From assembly GCF_023516595.1 (NCBI RefSeq), contig NZ_JAMGBG010000137.1, positions 1 to 64,000 of the forward strand: 64,000 nt of DNA, given 5' to 3'. This DNA is from Streptomyces neyagawaensis. Lineage in GTDB: Bacteria > Actinomycetota > Actinomycetes > Streptomycetales > Streptomycetaceae. The stretch's first letter is position 1. Each line of letters starts with the position of its first letter. Of this stretch, positions 27,087 to 34,933 are shown piece after piece. The notes beneath the pieces are model-generated. The model was not told the origin of the DNA. It made no database searches and worked only from the letters and a program-made list of their open reading frames with translations. Position numbers and translations under genes: made by a program.

Positions 27087-27959
27087 ATGGCAAGATCATC
27101 GCGTCGTGCCTGTCGTACGACACTCCCCGCCGCCTGTGCCGCGTTCGCGGCCGCGGCCGTGCTCGCCGGCTGCGGTGGCTCCACGGAGAAAGCGGCCTCG
27201 CCCGCGGCCTCTCCCGTGGTCGACCTGCCGGCCGGGACGTTCGTGAAGGACGGGCAGATCACCTACTGCTCGGACATCAGCGCACCGCCCCTGACGTACT
27301 ACGACGCCGCGCAGAAGCCGGTGGGCGCCGAGATCGAACTCGGCGACGCGCTCGCCGCGCAACTCGGCGTCAAGGCGAACTGGGCCAACACCGCCTTCAA
27401 CGGCATCATCCCCGCGCTGCAGGCCAAGCAGTGCGACGCGATCATCACCCAGCTCTACATCAAGCCCGAGCGGGAGAAGGTCGTGGACTTCGTCCCGTAC
27501 ATGTACGCCTCCAACACGTTCGTCGTGTCCGCGAAGGACGACAAGGGCATCAAGAGCGCTGGCGACCTGTGCGGAAAGAAGGCCGCGGCACAGACCGGTA
27601 CGACCGTCGCCGACTACCTCTCCACCCAGTCGAAGAAGTGCGTCGCGGACGGCGAGAAGAAGGTCGACATCCGGCTGTTCACCAAGGACACCGACGCCCT
27701 CCAGCAACTGCGCCTCGGTCTGGTCGACTCCTACGGGACGACCCTCGAGACCGCCGCGTACGTGATGAAGCAGCAGCCGGACATCTTCCAGCTCGTCGGG
27801 GAGCCCTTCAACCGCATCAAGGTGGGCGCCGCGACCCGCAAGGACGACACCGCCCTGCACGACGCGCTGACGAAGGCGTTCGCGGAGGTCCGGAAGAACG
27901 GTGAGTACGCCGCCATCCTCAAGAAGTGGAACCTGACCGGCGACGACATCGCCGGATAG
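27087..27959 (+). CDS. Polar amino-acid ABC transporter substrate-binding lipoprotein
   Basis: 290-residue extracytoplasmic solute-binding protein (family 3, SBP_bac_3). A basic signal peptide ends in the lipobox LAGC (Cys29). The mature part opens ITYCSDISAPPLTYYDAAQKPVGAEIELGDALAAQLGVKANW and contains FNGIIPALQAKQCDAIITQLYIKPEREKVVDFVPYMY, the ligand-binding core typical of glutamine/arginine/cystine binders. Specificity is not assignable by eye. The ATG at 27087 has GGGGGCCGG upstream. First gene of a three-gene operon with permease and ATPase. Confidence 0.95.
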   Translation: MARSSRRACRTTLPAACAAFAAAAVLAGCGGSTEKAASPAASPVVDLPAGTFVKDGQITYCSDISAPPLTYYDAAQKPVGAEIELGDALAAQLGVKANWANTAFNGIIPALQAKQCDAIITQLYIKPEREKVVDFVPYMYASNTFVVSAKDDKGIKSAGDLCGKKAAAQTGTTVADYLSTQSKKCVADGEKKVDIRLFTKDTDALQQLRLGLVDSYGTTLETAAYVMKQQPDIFQLVGEPFNRIKVGAATRKDDTALHDALTKAFAEVRKNGEYAAILKKWNLTGDDIAG

Positions 27960-28059
27960 CGCCCGGCCCGTTCGACCGGTGGCGCCGCTCGGCCGCCGTC
28001 CACCGGGGTCGGCAGGGGCCGGCCCGTCCGCATCCGCACATACGCAGGGAGAGGATGAC

Positions 28060-28923
28060 GTGGCTGACACGTCCTTGCTCGCCGACTCGGCGCAAGTGGC
28101 CGGCTTCGACTGGTCGTTCTTCTGGCACTACCTCATATCCCCCTCGGGCACCTTCCTGGAGGGCCTGTGGCGGACCGTGTACATCTCAGTCGTCGCCCAG
28201 GCGCTCGGAGTGCTCCTCGGCCTTGTCATCGCGCTGGCCCAGCGCAGCCGTTTCGCCGCACTGCGCTGGGCCGGCGGCGCCTATGTCTGGCTCATCCGGG
28301 GCACGCCCCTGCTCGTCCAGCTGGTCCTCGTCTACAACGGCCTCGCGGCGGCCGGCGTCTACCGCTTCACCGACGTCCAGGTGGGAGGACTCGTCCTCCT
28401 CGGCGTCGTACAGGCGGCCGTTCTGACGCTCGCCGTGAACGAGGCGGCCTACATGGCCGAGATCATCCGCGCCGCGCTCGACGCCATCGACCGCGGGCAG
28501 ACGGAGGCGGCGCAGGCGCTCGGCATGACTCCGTCGCTGACGATGCGCGTGGTGCTGCTGCCCCAGGCGCTGCGGATCATCGTTCCGCCGCTGGGCAACG
28601 AGTTCAACCTGATGATGAAGTCGACGTCGCTGCTGTCGGTCATCGGACTCCAGGAGATGTTCCTGACGGCCCAGTCGATCAACTCGGCGACCTTCAAGAC
28701 GTTCGAGATCTTCCTCGTCGCCGCCTGCTACTACCTCGCCCTGACGACGGTGTGGTCGTTCGTCCAGCGGTTCATCGAACGCAAACTGGCGGATCCCGGG
28801 AACACGCCGCCGCCCGGTCCCTCCCTCAGGGAGCGGCTCGTCGGCGGCAGGGGCGGTCCCGCGCCCCGCGGCACCGCAGTCGTCGGCAAGGAACCCACGC
28901 TCGCAGGCAGGGAGGCGTCCTGA
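28060..28923 (+). CDS. Amino-acid ABC transporter permease
   Basis: 287-residue inner-membrane permease of the His/Glu/Gln type. Hydrophobic segments run from LWRTVYISVVAQALGVLLGLVIALA through VWLIRGTPLLVQLVLVYNGL to FLVAACYYLALTTVWSFVQRFIER. The EAA loop is EAAQALGMTPSLTMRVVLLPQALRIIVPPLGN, which docks the ATPase. The C-terminal 35 residues are polar. GTG 28060 follows AGGGAGAGGATGAC and is preferred over the in-frame start at 27979. Single permease, so a homodimer is expected. Confidence 0.95.
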   Translation: MADTSLLADSAQVAGFDWSFFWHYLISPSGTFLEGLWRTVYISVVAQALGVLLGLVIALAQRSRFAALRWAGGAYVWLIRGTPLLVQLVLVYNGLAAAGVYRFTDVQVGGLVLLGVVQAAVLTLAVNEAAYMAEIIRAALDAIDRGQTEAAQALGMTPSLTMRVVLLPQALRIIVPPLGNEFNLMMKSTSLLSVIGLQEMFLTAQSINSATFKTFEIFLVAACYYLALTTVWSFVQRFIERKLADPGNTPPPGPSLRERLVGGRGGPAPRGTAVVGKEPTLAGREAS

Positions 28924-28951
28924 CGTGGAACCGATCGGGAGGACAACGACG

Positions 28952-29791
28952 GTGAACGACCCGCACGGTCCGCACGACCGCCCCACCACCGGGCATACGG
29001 GCCCGACCGGTCCCGCGGATCCGACGGCTGTGCTGTCGGCGCGCGGGATGGTCAAGGCCTTCGGTGGCGTACGGGTGCTCAACGGTGTCTCGATGGACGT
29101 CCGGGCCCGCGAGGTGGTGGTCGTCGTCGGGCCGTCCGGCTCGGGCAAGACGACGTTCCTGCGGTGCCTCAACCACCTGGAGAGCATCGACGAGGGGGAG
29201 ATCCTCGTCCACGGCCGACGGGTCGGCTACAAGGACGGCCTGGACCGGCTGGTCGAGGAGCGGCCGAGGGCGATCGCCGCCCGCAGACGCAACATCGGCT
29301 TCGTCTTCCAGCGCTTCAACCTCTTCCCCCACCTCTCCGCCCTGGACAACGTGGCCGTCGCCCCGGTGAAGGTCCTCGGCGTGCCGAAGGCCGAGGCGAG
29401 GGAGCAGGCGCACGCCCTGCTCACGCGGGTCGGCCTCGCGCACAAGGCGTCCTCGCGCCCGTCCGTCCTCTCCGGAGGCCAGCAGCAGCGCGTCGCCATC
29501 GCGCGCGCCCTCGCCATGAAGCCGGAGCTGATGCTGTTCGACGAGCCCACCAGCGCCCTCGACCCGGAGATGGTCGGCGAGGTCGTCACCGTGATGAAGG
29601 AACTGGTCGAGGACGGCCTGACCATGATCGTCGTCACCCACGAGATGGGCTTCGCGCGGTCGGCCGCGGACAGGCTCGTCATGTTCGACCAGGGGGTGAT
29701 CCTGGAGGAGGGCACCCCCGAGAAGCTCATGACGGACCCGGACCACCAGCGCACCCGCGCCTTCCTGCGACGCATCGACGGCCACGGCTGA
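28952..29791 (+). CDS. Amino-acid ABC transporter ATP-binding protein
   Basis: 279-residue ATPase. Walker A GPSGSGKT (60-67), Q-loop in GFVFQRFNLFPHLSALDN, signature LSGGQQQRVAIARAL, Walker B LMLFDEPTSALD and the switch His in VVTHEMGF are all intact. An insertion after Walker A (VGYKDGLDRLVEERPRAIAARRR) is typical of one actinobacterial/proteobacterial subgroup of polar amino-acid importers. An extra 25 residues of Pro/Thr/Gly-rich sequence precede the domain. GTG 28952 with GGGAGG nine bases upstream is preferred; GTG 28925 is an alternative. Ends at the hairpin at 29823. Confidence 0.94.
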   Translation: MNDPHGPHDRPTTGHTGPTGPADPTAVLSARGMVKAFGGVRVLNGVSMDVRAREVVVVVGPSGSGKTTFLRCLNHLESIDEGEILVHGRRVGYKDGLDRLVEERPRAIAARRRNIGFVFQRFNLFPHLSALDNVAVAPVKVLGVPKAEAREQAHALLTRVGLAHKASSRPSVLSGGQQQRVAIARALAMKPELMLFDEPTSALDPEMVGEVVTVMKELVEDGLTMIVVTHEMGFARSAADRLVMFDQGVILEEGTPEKLMTDPDHQRTRAFLRRIDGHG

Positions 29792-29822
29792 GCGGCACGG
29801 CGACGGCCATGTGCTCAGGGCG

Positions 29823-29847
29823 GGGGGACCGTCCGCGACGGTCTCCC
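29823..29847 (+). terminator. Terminator of the amino-acid ABC operon
   Basis: GGGGGACCGTC pairs with GACGGTCTCCC around a three-base loop (11 bp, one G-T pair), followed by TCTGTCC. It lies 32 bases after the ATPase stop codon. Confidence 0.8.
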
Positions 29848-30045
29848 TCTGTCCCCAGCCAGATCCAGAACCTGAGTCGGCCGAGCCGGGGCTTTCCCGC
29901 CGCGCCCCCGGTGACACCCCGTCACCCCGCTCCTGTGATCACCCTCGGTTACTATGCTCACTTCACGCCGCAGACCGGACTCGCTGGTGAACACCCCGAG
30001 ACCGACCGTGGGTTGCGAGGAAGACGAAGTGGGTGGCCTGAGGAC

Positions 30046-30801
30046 ATGCTGAGAGAGGTCGTCGCGACCCGCTACATCACACCCCTGCGTGAGGGCGGCT
30101 CGCTCCCCGGACTGGTCGAGGCCGACGACCGCGGCACGTACGTACTGAAGTTCACCGGCGCCGGACAGGGCCGCAAGACCCTCGTCGCGGAGGTCGTCTG
30201 CGGCGAACTGGCCCGGCGGCTCGGCCTGCGCGTCCCCCGCCTCGTGACCGTCGACCTCGACCCCGTCCTCGGGCTCGGCGAACCGGACGAGCAGGTGCAG
30301 GACCTGCTGAAGTCCAGCGGCGGCACCAACCTCGGCATGGACTTCCTGACCCGGGCGATCGGCTTCGACCCGCTCGCGTTCGAGGTGAGCCCCGAGGAGG
30401 CCGGACGGATCGTCTGGTTCGACGCGCTGATCAACAACGTCGACCGGTCCTGGCGCAACCCGAACCTGCTGATGTGGCACGGCGAGCCGTGGCTCATCGA
30501 CCACGGCGCCACGATGATCTGGCACCACCACTGGCCCGGCGCCCGCACCTCCGCCGCCAAGCCGTACGACGCCTCCGACCACGCCCTCGCCCGCTTCGGC
30601 CCCGACGTCGCGACGGCCGCCGCCGCGCTCGCCCCCCTGATCACCGAGGAACTCCTCGCCGAGGTGACCGCCGAGATCCCGGACGTGTGGCTGACGGACG
30701 AGCCCGGCTTCGACACCCCGGACGCGCTGCGGCGGGCCTACGCGGAACCGCTCCTCGCCCGGGCCGCCGGCATCCACGAACGCATCGAGGGGATCAAGTG
30801 A
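30046..30801 (+). CDS. HipA-like kinase (HipA_2 family), orphan
   Basis: 251-residue HipA-like protein kinase fold. Seen: nucleotide-binding Lys35 in TYVLKF, catalytic Asp133 and Asn138/Asn140 in NNVDRSWRNPNLL, and the metal-binding Asp152 in WLIDHGATM (DHG in place of DFG). The chain lacks the N-terminal subdomain of E. coli HipA (440 aa) and has no HipB antitoxin next to it. Instead it overlaps a DUF3037 gene by four bases. A probable -10 (TACTAT, 29950-29955) lies upstream. The target is unknown; E. coli HipA phosphorylates GltX. Active-site residues are intact, so activity is likely. Confidence 0.88.
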   Translation: MLREVVATRYITPLREGGSLPGLVEADDRGTYVLKFTGAGQGRKTLVAEVVCGELARRLGLRVPRLVTVDLDPVLGLGEPDEQVQDLLKSSGGTNLGMDFLTRAIGFDPLAFEVSPEEAGRIVWFDALINNVDRSWRNPNLLMWHGEPWLIDHGATMIWHHHWPGARTSAAKPYDASDHALARFGPDVATAAAALAPLITEELLAEVTAEIPDVWLTDEPGFDTPDALRRAYAEPLLARAAGIHERIEGIK

Positions 30802-31208
30802 GCGACCGCTTCCTCGCCACCGGGGCGACCGGGCAGGACGTCTACGAGTACGCGCTGCTGCGTGTCGTGCCGCGGATCGAGCGCGGTGAGTGCTTCAACG
30901 CCGGTGTCCTCGTCTACAGCCGCTCCCGGGCCGTCGTGGCAGCCCGCACGCATCTCGACGAGGCCAAGTTGCTCGCCCTGGACCCCGAGGCGGACGTGGC
31001 GGGCGTACGGGCCGCGCTGCGGGCCGTGGAGGGCGTCTGCGCCGGCGGGGAGGCGGCGGGCCAGGCCGCCGGCGACGACGCCGGACGACGGTTCCGGTGG
31101 CTGGTCGCGCCGCGGTCCACGGTCGTACAGGCCGGACCCGTGCACACCGGGCTCACCCCCGACCCGGTGGCCGAGGCCGCGCGGCTGCTCGACCTGCTGG
31201 TCAGGTGA
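30798..31208 (+). CDS. DUF3037 family protein, partner of the HipA-like kinase
   Basis: 136-residue protein of the DUF3037 family. Core: YEYALLRVVPRIERGECFNAGVLVYSRSRAVVAARTHLDEAKLLALDP, then a helical middle and RFRWLVAPRSTVVQAGPVHTGLTPDP, the most conserved stretch. The GTG start at 30798 overlaps the kinase stop as GTGA, so translation is coupled and a stoichiometric partnership is likely. I know this gene order as recurrent in bacteria, but the biochemical role of DUF3037 is not established; neutralising partner or substrate adaptor are both possible. No DNA-binding motif is visible. Confidence 0.87.
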   Translation: MSDRFLATGATGQDVYEYALLRVVPRIERGECFNAGVLVYSRSRAVVAARTHLDEAKLLALDPEADVAGVRAALRAVEGVCAGGEAAGQAAGDDAGRRFRWLVAPRSTVVQAGPVHTGLTPDPVAEAARLLDLLVR

Positions 31209-31301
31209 GACCCTGGCGGACGGGGCGGACGACACTCCCGGTGGCCGGGTGGTGACACACCGCCGATCGGCCGGGCGTAAGGGATCACACCTGGTGGGGC
31301 G

Positions 31302-31362
31302 TTGACACCGGGTGCCAGGACTTCTAGCGTCACGTGTGCCGAAGGTACTAAGCGGTCGCTCA
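31302..31362 (+). promoter_or_regulatory. Promoter and TetR-like operator of the fabG operon
   Basis: TTGACA (31302-31307) and TAGCGT (31325-31330) with a 17-base spacer form a strong housekeeping promoter. TAAGCG-GT-CGCTCA at 31349-31362 is a near-perfect dyad about 13 bases past the expected start site, of the type bound by TetR-family lipid regulators. Confidence 0.7.
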
Positions 31363-31413
31363 CCGGGTGGGCGAGCCGCAGGAGCCGCATCCCAAGGGCG
31401 AGGAGAACCAGCA

Positions 31414-32175
31414 ATGTCCACCACTGAGCAGCGTGTCGCCGTGGTCACGGGTGGCGCGCGCGGCATCGGCGCCGCGACCGCCGTACGACTGGCCGCCGAG
31501 GGGCGGGCCGTCGCGGTGATCGACCTCGACGAGGCCGCGTGCAAGGACACCGTCGAGAAGATCACCGCCGCAGGCGGCAAGGCGCTCGCGGTCGGCTGCG
31601 ACGTCTCCGACGAGGCCCAGGTCGAGGCCGCTGTCACCCGCATCGCCGAGGAGCTGGGCGCCCCGACGATCCTGGTGAACAACGCGGGCGTGCTCCGCGA
31701 CAACCTGCTGTTCAAGATGAGCGCCTCCGACTGGGACACGGTCATGAACGTGCACCTGCGCGGCGCCTTCCTGATGGCGAAGGCCGTCCAGAAGTACATG
31801 GTCGAGGCGAAGTTCGGACGGATCGTCAACCTGTCCTCGTCCTCCGCGCTCGGCAACCGCGGCCAGGCCAACTACTCCGCCGCCAAGGCCGGTCTCCAGG
31901 GCTTCACCAAGACCCTCGCCATCGAGCTCGGCAAGTTCGGCGTCACCGCCAACGCGGTCGCGCCCGGCTTCATCGTCACCGACATGACCGCCGCCACCGC
32001 CGCCCGCGTCGGCATGGGCTTCGAGGAGTTCCAGGCCGCCGCCGCCACCCAGATCCCGGTCCAGCGCGTCGGCCGGCCGGAGGACATCGCGGGCGCCATC
32101 GCCTACTTCACGGGCGAGGACGCCGGATTCGTCTCCGGCCAGGTGCTGTACGTCGCCGGCGGACCGCTCAACTAA
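31414..32175 (+). CDS. fabG: 3-oxoacyl-ACP reductase FabG-type SDR
   Basis: 253-residue short-chain dehydrogenase. NAD(P)-binding TGGARGIG (12-19), the structural NNAG motif in LVNNAGVLRDN, catalytic Ser in LSSSSALGNRGQ, and YxxxK with Tyr154 and Lys158. The C terminus (DAGFVSGQVLYVAGGP) is FabG-like. It probably reduces a beta-keto acyl thioester; since this is a secondary copy outside a fatty-acid cluster, it may serve degradation or another pathway. ATG 31414 follows GAGGAG. First gene of a two-gene operon; the next SDR starts 12 bases later. Confidence 0.9.
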   Translation: MSTTEQRVAVVTGGARGIGAATAVRLAAEGRAVAVIDLDEAACKDTVEKITAAGGKALAVGCDVSDEAQVEAAVTRIAEELGAPTILVNNAGVLRDNLLFKMSASDWDTVMNVHLRGAFLMAKAVQKYMVEAKFGRIVNLSSSSALGNRGQANYSAAKAGLQGFTKTLAIELGKFGVTANAVAPGFIVTDMTAATAARVGMGFEEFQAAAATQIPVQRVGRPEDIAGAIAYFTGEDAGFVSGQVLYVAGGPLN

Positions 32176-32187
32176 AGGACCGGGAAC

Positions 32188-32955
32188 ATGACTTCGGTGG
32201 AACTCTCCGAGCTTTCGGGCAAGGTCGCCCTCATCACTGGCGGCAGCCGCGGCATCGGTTACGGCATCGCCGAGGCCCTCGTCGCGCGCGGCGACCGGGT
32301 CTGCATCACGGGCCGCAACGAGGACGCCCTCAAGGAGGCCGTCGACCAGCTCGGCGCAGACCGCGTCATCGGCGTCGCGGGCAAGGCCCACGACGAGGCC
32401 CACCAGGCCCAGGCCGTCGAGCGCACGATGGAGGCGTTCGGACGCGTCGACTTCCTGGTCAACAACGCCGGTACGAACCCGGTGTTCGGGCCGATCGCCG
32501 ACCTCGACCTGAACGTGGCGCGCAAGGTGTTCGAGACCAATGTCGTCTCGGCGCTCGGCTTCGCCCAGCGGACCTGGCACGCCTGGCAGAAGGACAACGG
32601 CGGCGCGATCGTCAACATCGCCTCCGTCGCCGGTGTCTCCGCCTCGCCGTTCATCGGCGCGTACGGCATCAGCAAGGCCGCCATGATCAACCTCACCCTC
32701 CAGCTGGCGCACGAGTTCTCGCCGAAGGTACGGGCCAACACGATCGCGCCCGCCGTGGTGAAGACCAAGTTCGCCCAGGCCCTGTACGAGGGCCGGGAGG
32801 CGGAGGCCGCCTCCGCCTATCCGCTCGGCCGGCTCGGCGTGCCCGCGGACATCGGGGGCGCCGCCGCGTTCCTCACCTCCGAGCAGTCCGACTGGATCAC
32901 CGGCCAGACGCTCGTGGTCGACGGCGGCATCTTCCTCAACGCCGGGGTCGGCTGA
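32188..32955 (+). CDS. SDR family oxidoreductase
   Basis: 255-residue classical SDR, second gene of the fabG-like operon. Motifs: TGGSRGIG (cofactor), VNNAGTNPVFGP, IASVAGVSASPFIGAYGISKAA with Tyr159 and Lys163, and the C-terminal ITGQTLVVDGGIFL. NADPH preference is suggested by the TGRNED segment after strand two. Co-transcription of two SDRs suggests sequential or paired redox steps on related acyl or alcohol substrates. ATG 32188 with AGGACCGGGA upstream. Confidence 0.92.
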   Translation: MTSVELSELSGKVALITGGSRGIGYGIAEALVARGDRVCITGRNEDALKEAVDQLGADRVIGVAGKAHDEAHQAQAVERTMEAFGRVDFLVNNAGTNPVFGPIADLDLNVARKVFETNVVSALGFAQRTWHAWQKDNGGAIVNIASVAGVSASPFIGAYGISKAAMINLTLQLAHEFSPKVRANTIAPAVVKTKFAQALYEGREAEAASAYPLGRLGVPADIGGAAAFLTSEQSDWITGQTLVVDGGIFLNAGVG

Positions 32956-33179
32956 CCGGCGACCGGGCCCCGCCCCGCGGGCGGGCACCGAGGGTGTTTC
33001 CGAGGGCTCCCGCCGAGCCTTCGCCGAATGTCCCCGGTGCCCGCCGCGAGCCTTCACCGGGGCTCGGCGAAGCCGTCACCAGGAGTCGATCAAGCGTTCT
33101 GCCAGCCGGACGGTCACGGCCGGCGGGGCCTGCGGTATCGTTCGGCCACTCTTGGTACGGCATTTCGAGGAGCATGCAC

Positions 33180-34760
33180 GTGTTCAACCGGAACCGATAC
33201 TTGCCGCCCCTCGCGGCGATCGCGTCCATATCCATGGTGGCCGGGTGTGGTGTGTTCTCCTCGGATGCCTCGGAGGAGCAGGCCCCGATCGTCGTGGGCA
33301 CCACCAGCGCGCCGAGCACGCTGGACCCCGCGGCCGCCTGGGACAGCTCCTGGGAGCTGATGCGCAACGTCTTCCAGCCCCTGCTGAACTACACCCCCGG
33401 CGGGTCCGACCCCGAGCCGGACGCCGCCGAGAGCTGCGAGTTCACCGACAGTGGCAGCACGACCTACGCCTGCACGCTCCGCGAGGGCCTGAAGTTCTCC
33501 AACGGGAACACGCTGGACGCCAAGGCCGTCAAGTACTCGATCGACCGGATCAAGAAGATCAACGTCAACGGTGGTCCCGCCGGTCTGCTGACCACGCTGT
33601 CCCGGGTGCAGGCCAAGGGCGACCGCGAGGTGATCTTCCACCTCAACCAGCCCGACGCGACCTTCCCCCTCGTGCTCACCACGCCCGCCATGTCCATCGT
33701 GGACCCGGCGGAGTACCCCGCGGACAAGCTCCGTGAGGACGGCGGGGTCACCGGCTCCGGGCCGTACAACCTGGAGTCCTACGACGAGGGCAAGACCGCC
33801 GAGCTGGTCGGCAACGACAGCTACAAGGGCATCGCCGACCGGAAGAACTCCGCGGTCACGATCCGGTACTTCCAGCAGTCGGACCAGCTGGTCAAGGCCC
33901 TCAAGGACAAGGAGATCAGCGTCGTCTACCGCGGTCTGAGCGCCAAGGACGTGGTGGACATCGAGGCCCACCGCGACGAGGAGGGCCTCCAGATCGTCGA
34001 GAACGCCACGACCGAGATCAGCTACCTGGTGTTCAACCCGAAGTACGAGTGGGCCAAGAACCCCGCCGTCCGCAAGGCGGTCGCCCAGGTCCTCGACCGG
34101 CCGGCGCTCGCGCACAACGTCTACAAGGACACCGTCGAGCCGCTGTACTCCATGATCCCGAGGGGTCTGGTCGGCCACACCACCGGCTTCTTCGACGACT
34201 ACGGCACCCCCAGCGCGACCAAGGCCAAGAAGATCCTGGAAGGCGCGGGCATCACCGAGCCCGTCCCGCTGACCCTGTGGTACACCAGCGACCGCTACGG
34301 CTCCCAGACCAAGCCCGCCTTCGAGGAGCTGAAGCGCCAGCTGGATGAGTCCGGCCTCTTCAAGGTCACGCTGAAGAGCCGCCCCTGGAAGACCTATTTC
34401 CAGGGCTACCAGAAGGGCGAGTACCCGGTCTTCGGCCGTGGCTGGAACCCCGACTTCAACGACGCCGACAACTTCATCGCCCCCTTCGTCGGCAAGCAGA
34501 ACGCCCTCGGCACCCCGTACGACTCGCCGGAGATCACCGACGAGCTGCTGCCGGAGTCCCGCGCGGAGAGCGACCGCGGTGCCGTCGGCGAGGAGTTCGA
34601 GGAGGCCCAGCAGATCCTCCTGGACGACGCCCGGCTGATCCCCCTGTGGCAGGGCAAGCTGTACGTGGCCGCGGACGAGGAGATCGCCGGCATGGACAAG
34701 CTCATCGACCCGGCGACGATGATGACGATGTGGGAACTCTCCCGGAAGACCAGCTGGTAG
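33180..34760 (+). CDS. Peptide/oligopeptide ABC transporter substrate-binding lipoprotein (family 5), orphan
   Basis: About 526-residue solute-binding protein of the DppA/OppA type. A short signal peptide ends in VAGC (lipobox). Conserved parts include VVGTTSAPSTLDPAAAWDSS, YACTLREGLKFSNGNTLDAKAVKYSIDRI, GSGPYNLESYDEGKTAEL and the C-terminal LIPLWQGKLYVAA. No permease or ATPase gene is adjacent, so it must share a transporter encoded elsewhere. GTG 33180 has GAGGAG seven bases upstream; an ATG at 33174 is in frame but sits almost on the ribosome site. A strong terminator follows at 34772. Confidence 0.92.
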   Translation: MFNRNRYLPPLAAIASISMVAGCGVFSSDASEEQAPIVVGTTSAPSTLDPAAAWDSSWELMRNVFQPLLNYTPGGSDPEPDAAESCEFTDSGSTTYACTLREGLKFSNGNTLDAKAVKYSIDRIKKINVNGGPAGLLTTLSRVQAKGDREVIFHLNQPDATFPLVLTTPAMSIVDPAEYPADKLREDGGVTGSGPYNLESYDEGKTAELVGNDSYKGIADRKNSAVTIRYFQQSDQLVKALKDKEISVVYRGLSAKDVVDIEAHRDEEGLQIVENATTEISYLVFNPKYEWAKNPAVRKAVAQVLDRPALAHNVYKDTVEPLYSMIPRGLVGHTTGFFDDYGTPSATKAKKILEGAGITEPVPLTLWYTSDRYGSQTKPAFEELKRQLDESGLFKVTLKSRPWKTYFQGYQKGEYPVFGRGWNPDFNDADNFIAPFVGKQNALGTPYDSPEITDELLPESRAESDRGAVGEEFEEAQQILLDDARLIPLWQGKLYVAADEEIAGMDKLIDPATMMTMWELSRKTSW

Positions 34761-34771
34761 GACCCGACGCG

Positions 34772-34796
34772 GGCCGGACCGTCCGACGGTCCGGCC
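34772..34796 (+). terminator. Terminator after the peptide-binding protein gene
   Basis: GGCCGGACCGT (34772-34782) and its complement ACGGTCCGGCC (34786-34796) form an 11-bp stem with a three-base loop, 11 bases after the stop codon. Confidence 0.8.
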
Positions 34797-34820
34797 GGTA
34801 TCTCCGGAGGGCGGCCCCGA

Positions 34821-34843
34821 TTGTCAGTGGGCGCCTGTAGGTT
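34821..34843 (+). promoter_or_regulatory. PafBC-type DNA-damage promoter of ung
   Basis: TTGTCAGTG (34821-34829), exactly 8 bases, then TAGGTT (34838-34843): a full match to TTGTCRGTG-N8-TANNNT. Expected transcript start is near 34850, giving a leader of about 85 bases before the ung GTG. Confidence 0.85.
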
Positions 34844-34933
34844 CTGTGCTCTGACGGCGGCCGCGCCTGGCGCGTCCGTCCATGGCCGCGCGCATCGCGG
34901 TCGTGAAGTGAGCGCACACCGGAGGAAGTTGAC

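Noticed and set aside
31539..33170. A long plus-strand frame running into the peptide-binding protein gene
   Set aside because: The first 540 codons are a shifted reading of the two SDR genes, rich in Arg/Gly/Pro. The real protein starts at 33180 (or 33174) with a signal peptide and ribosome site.
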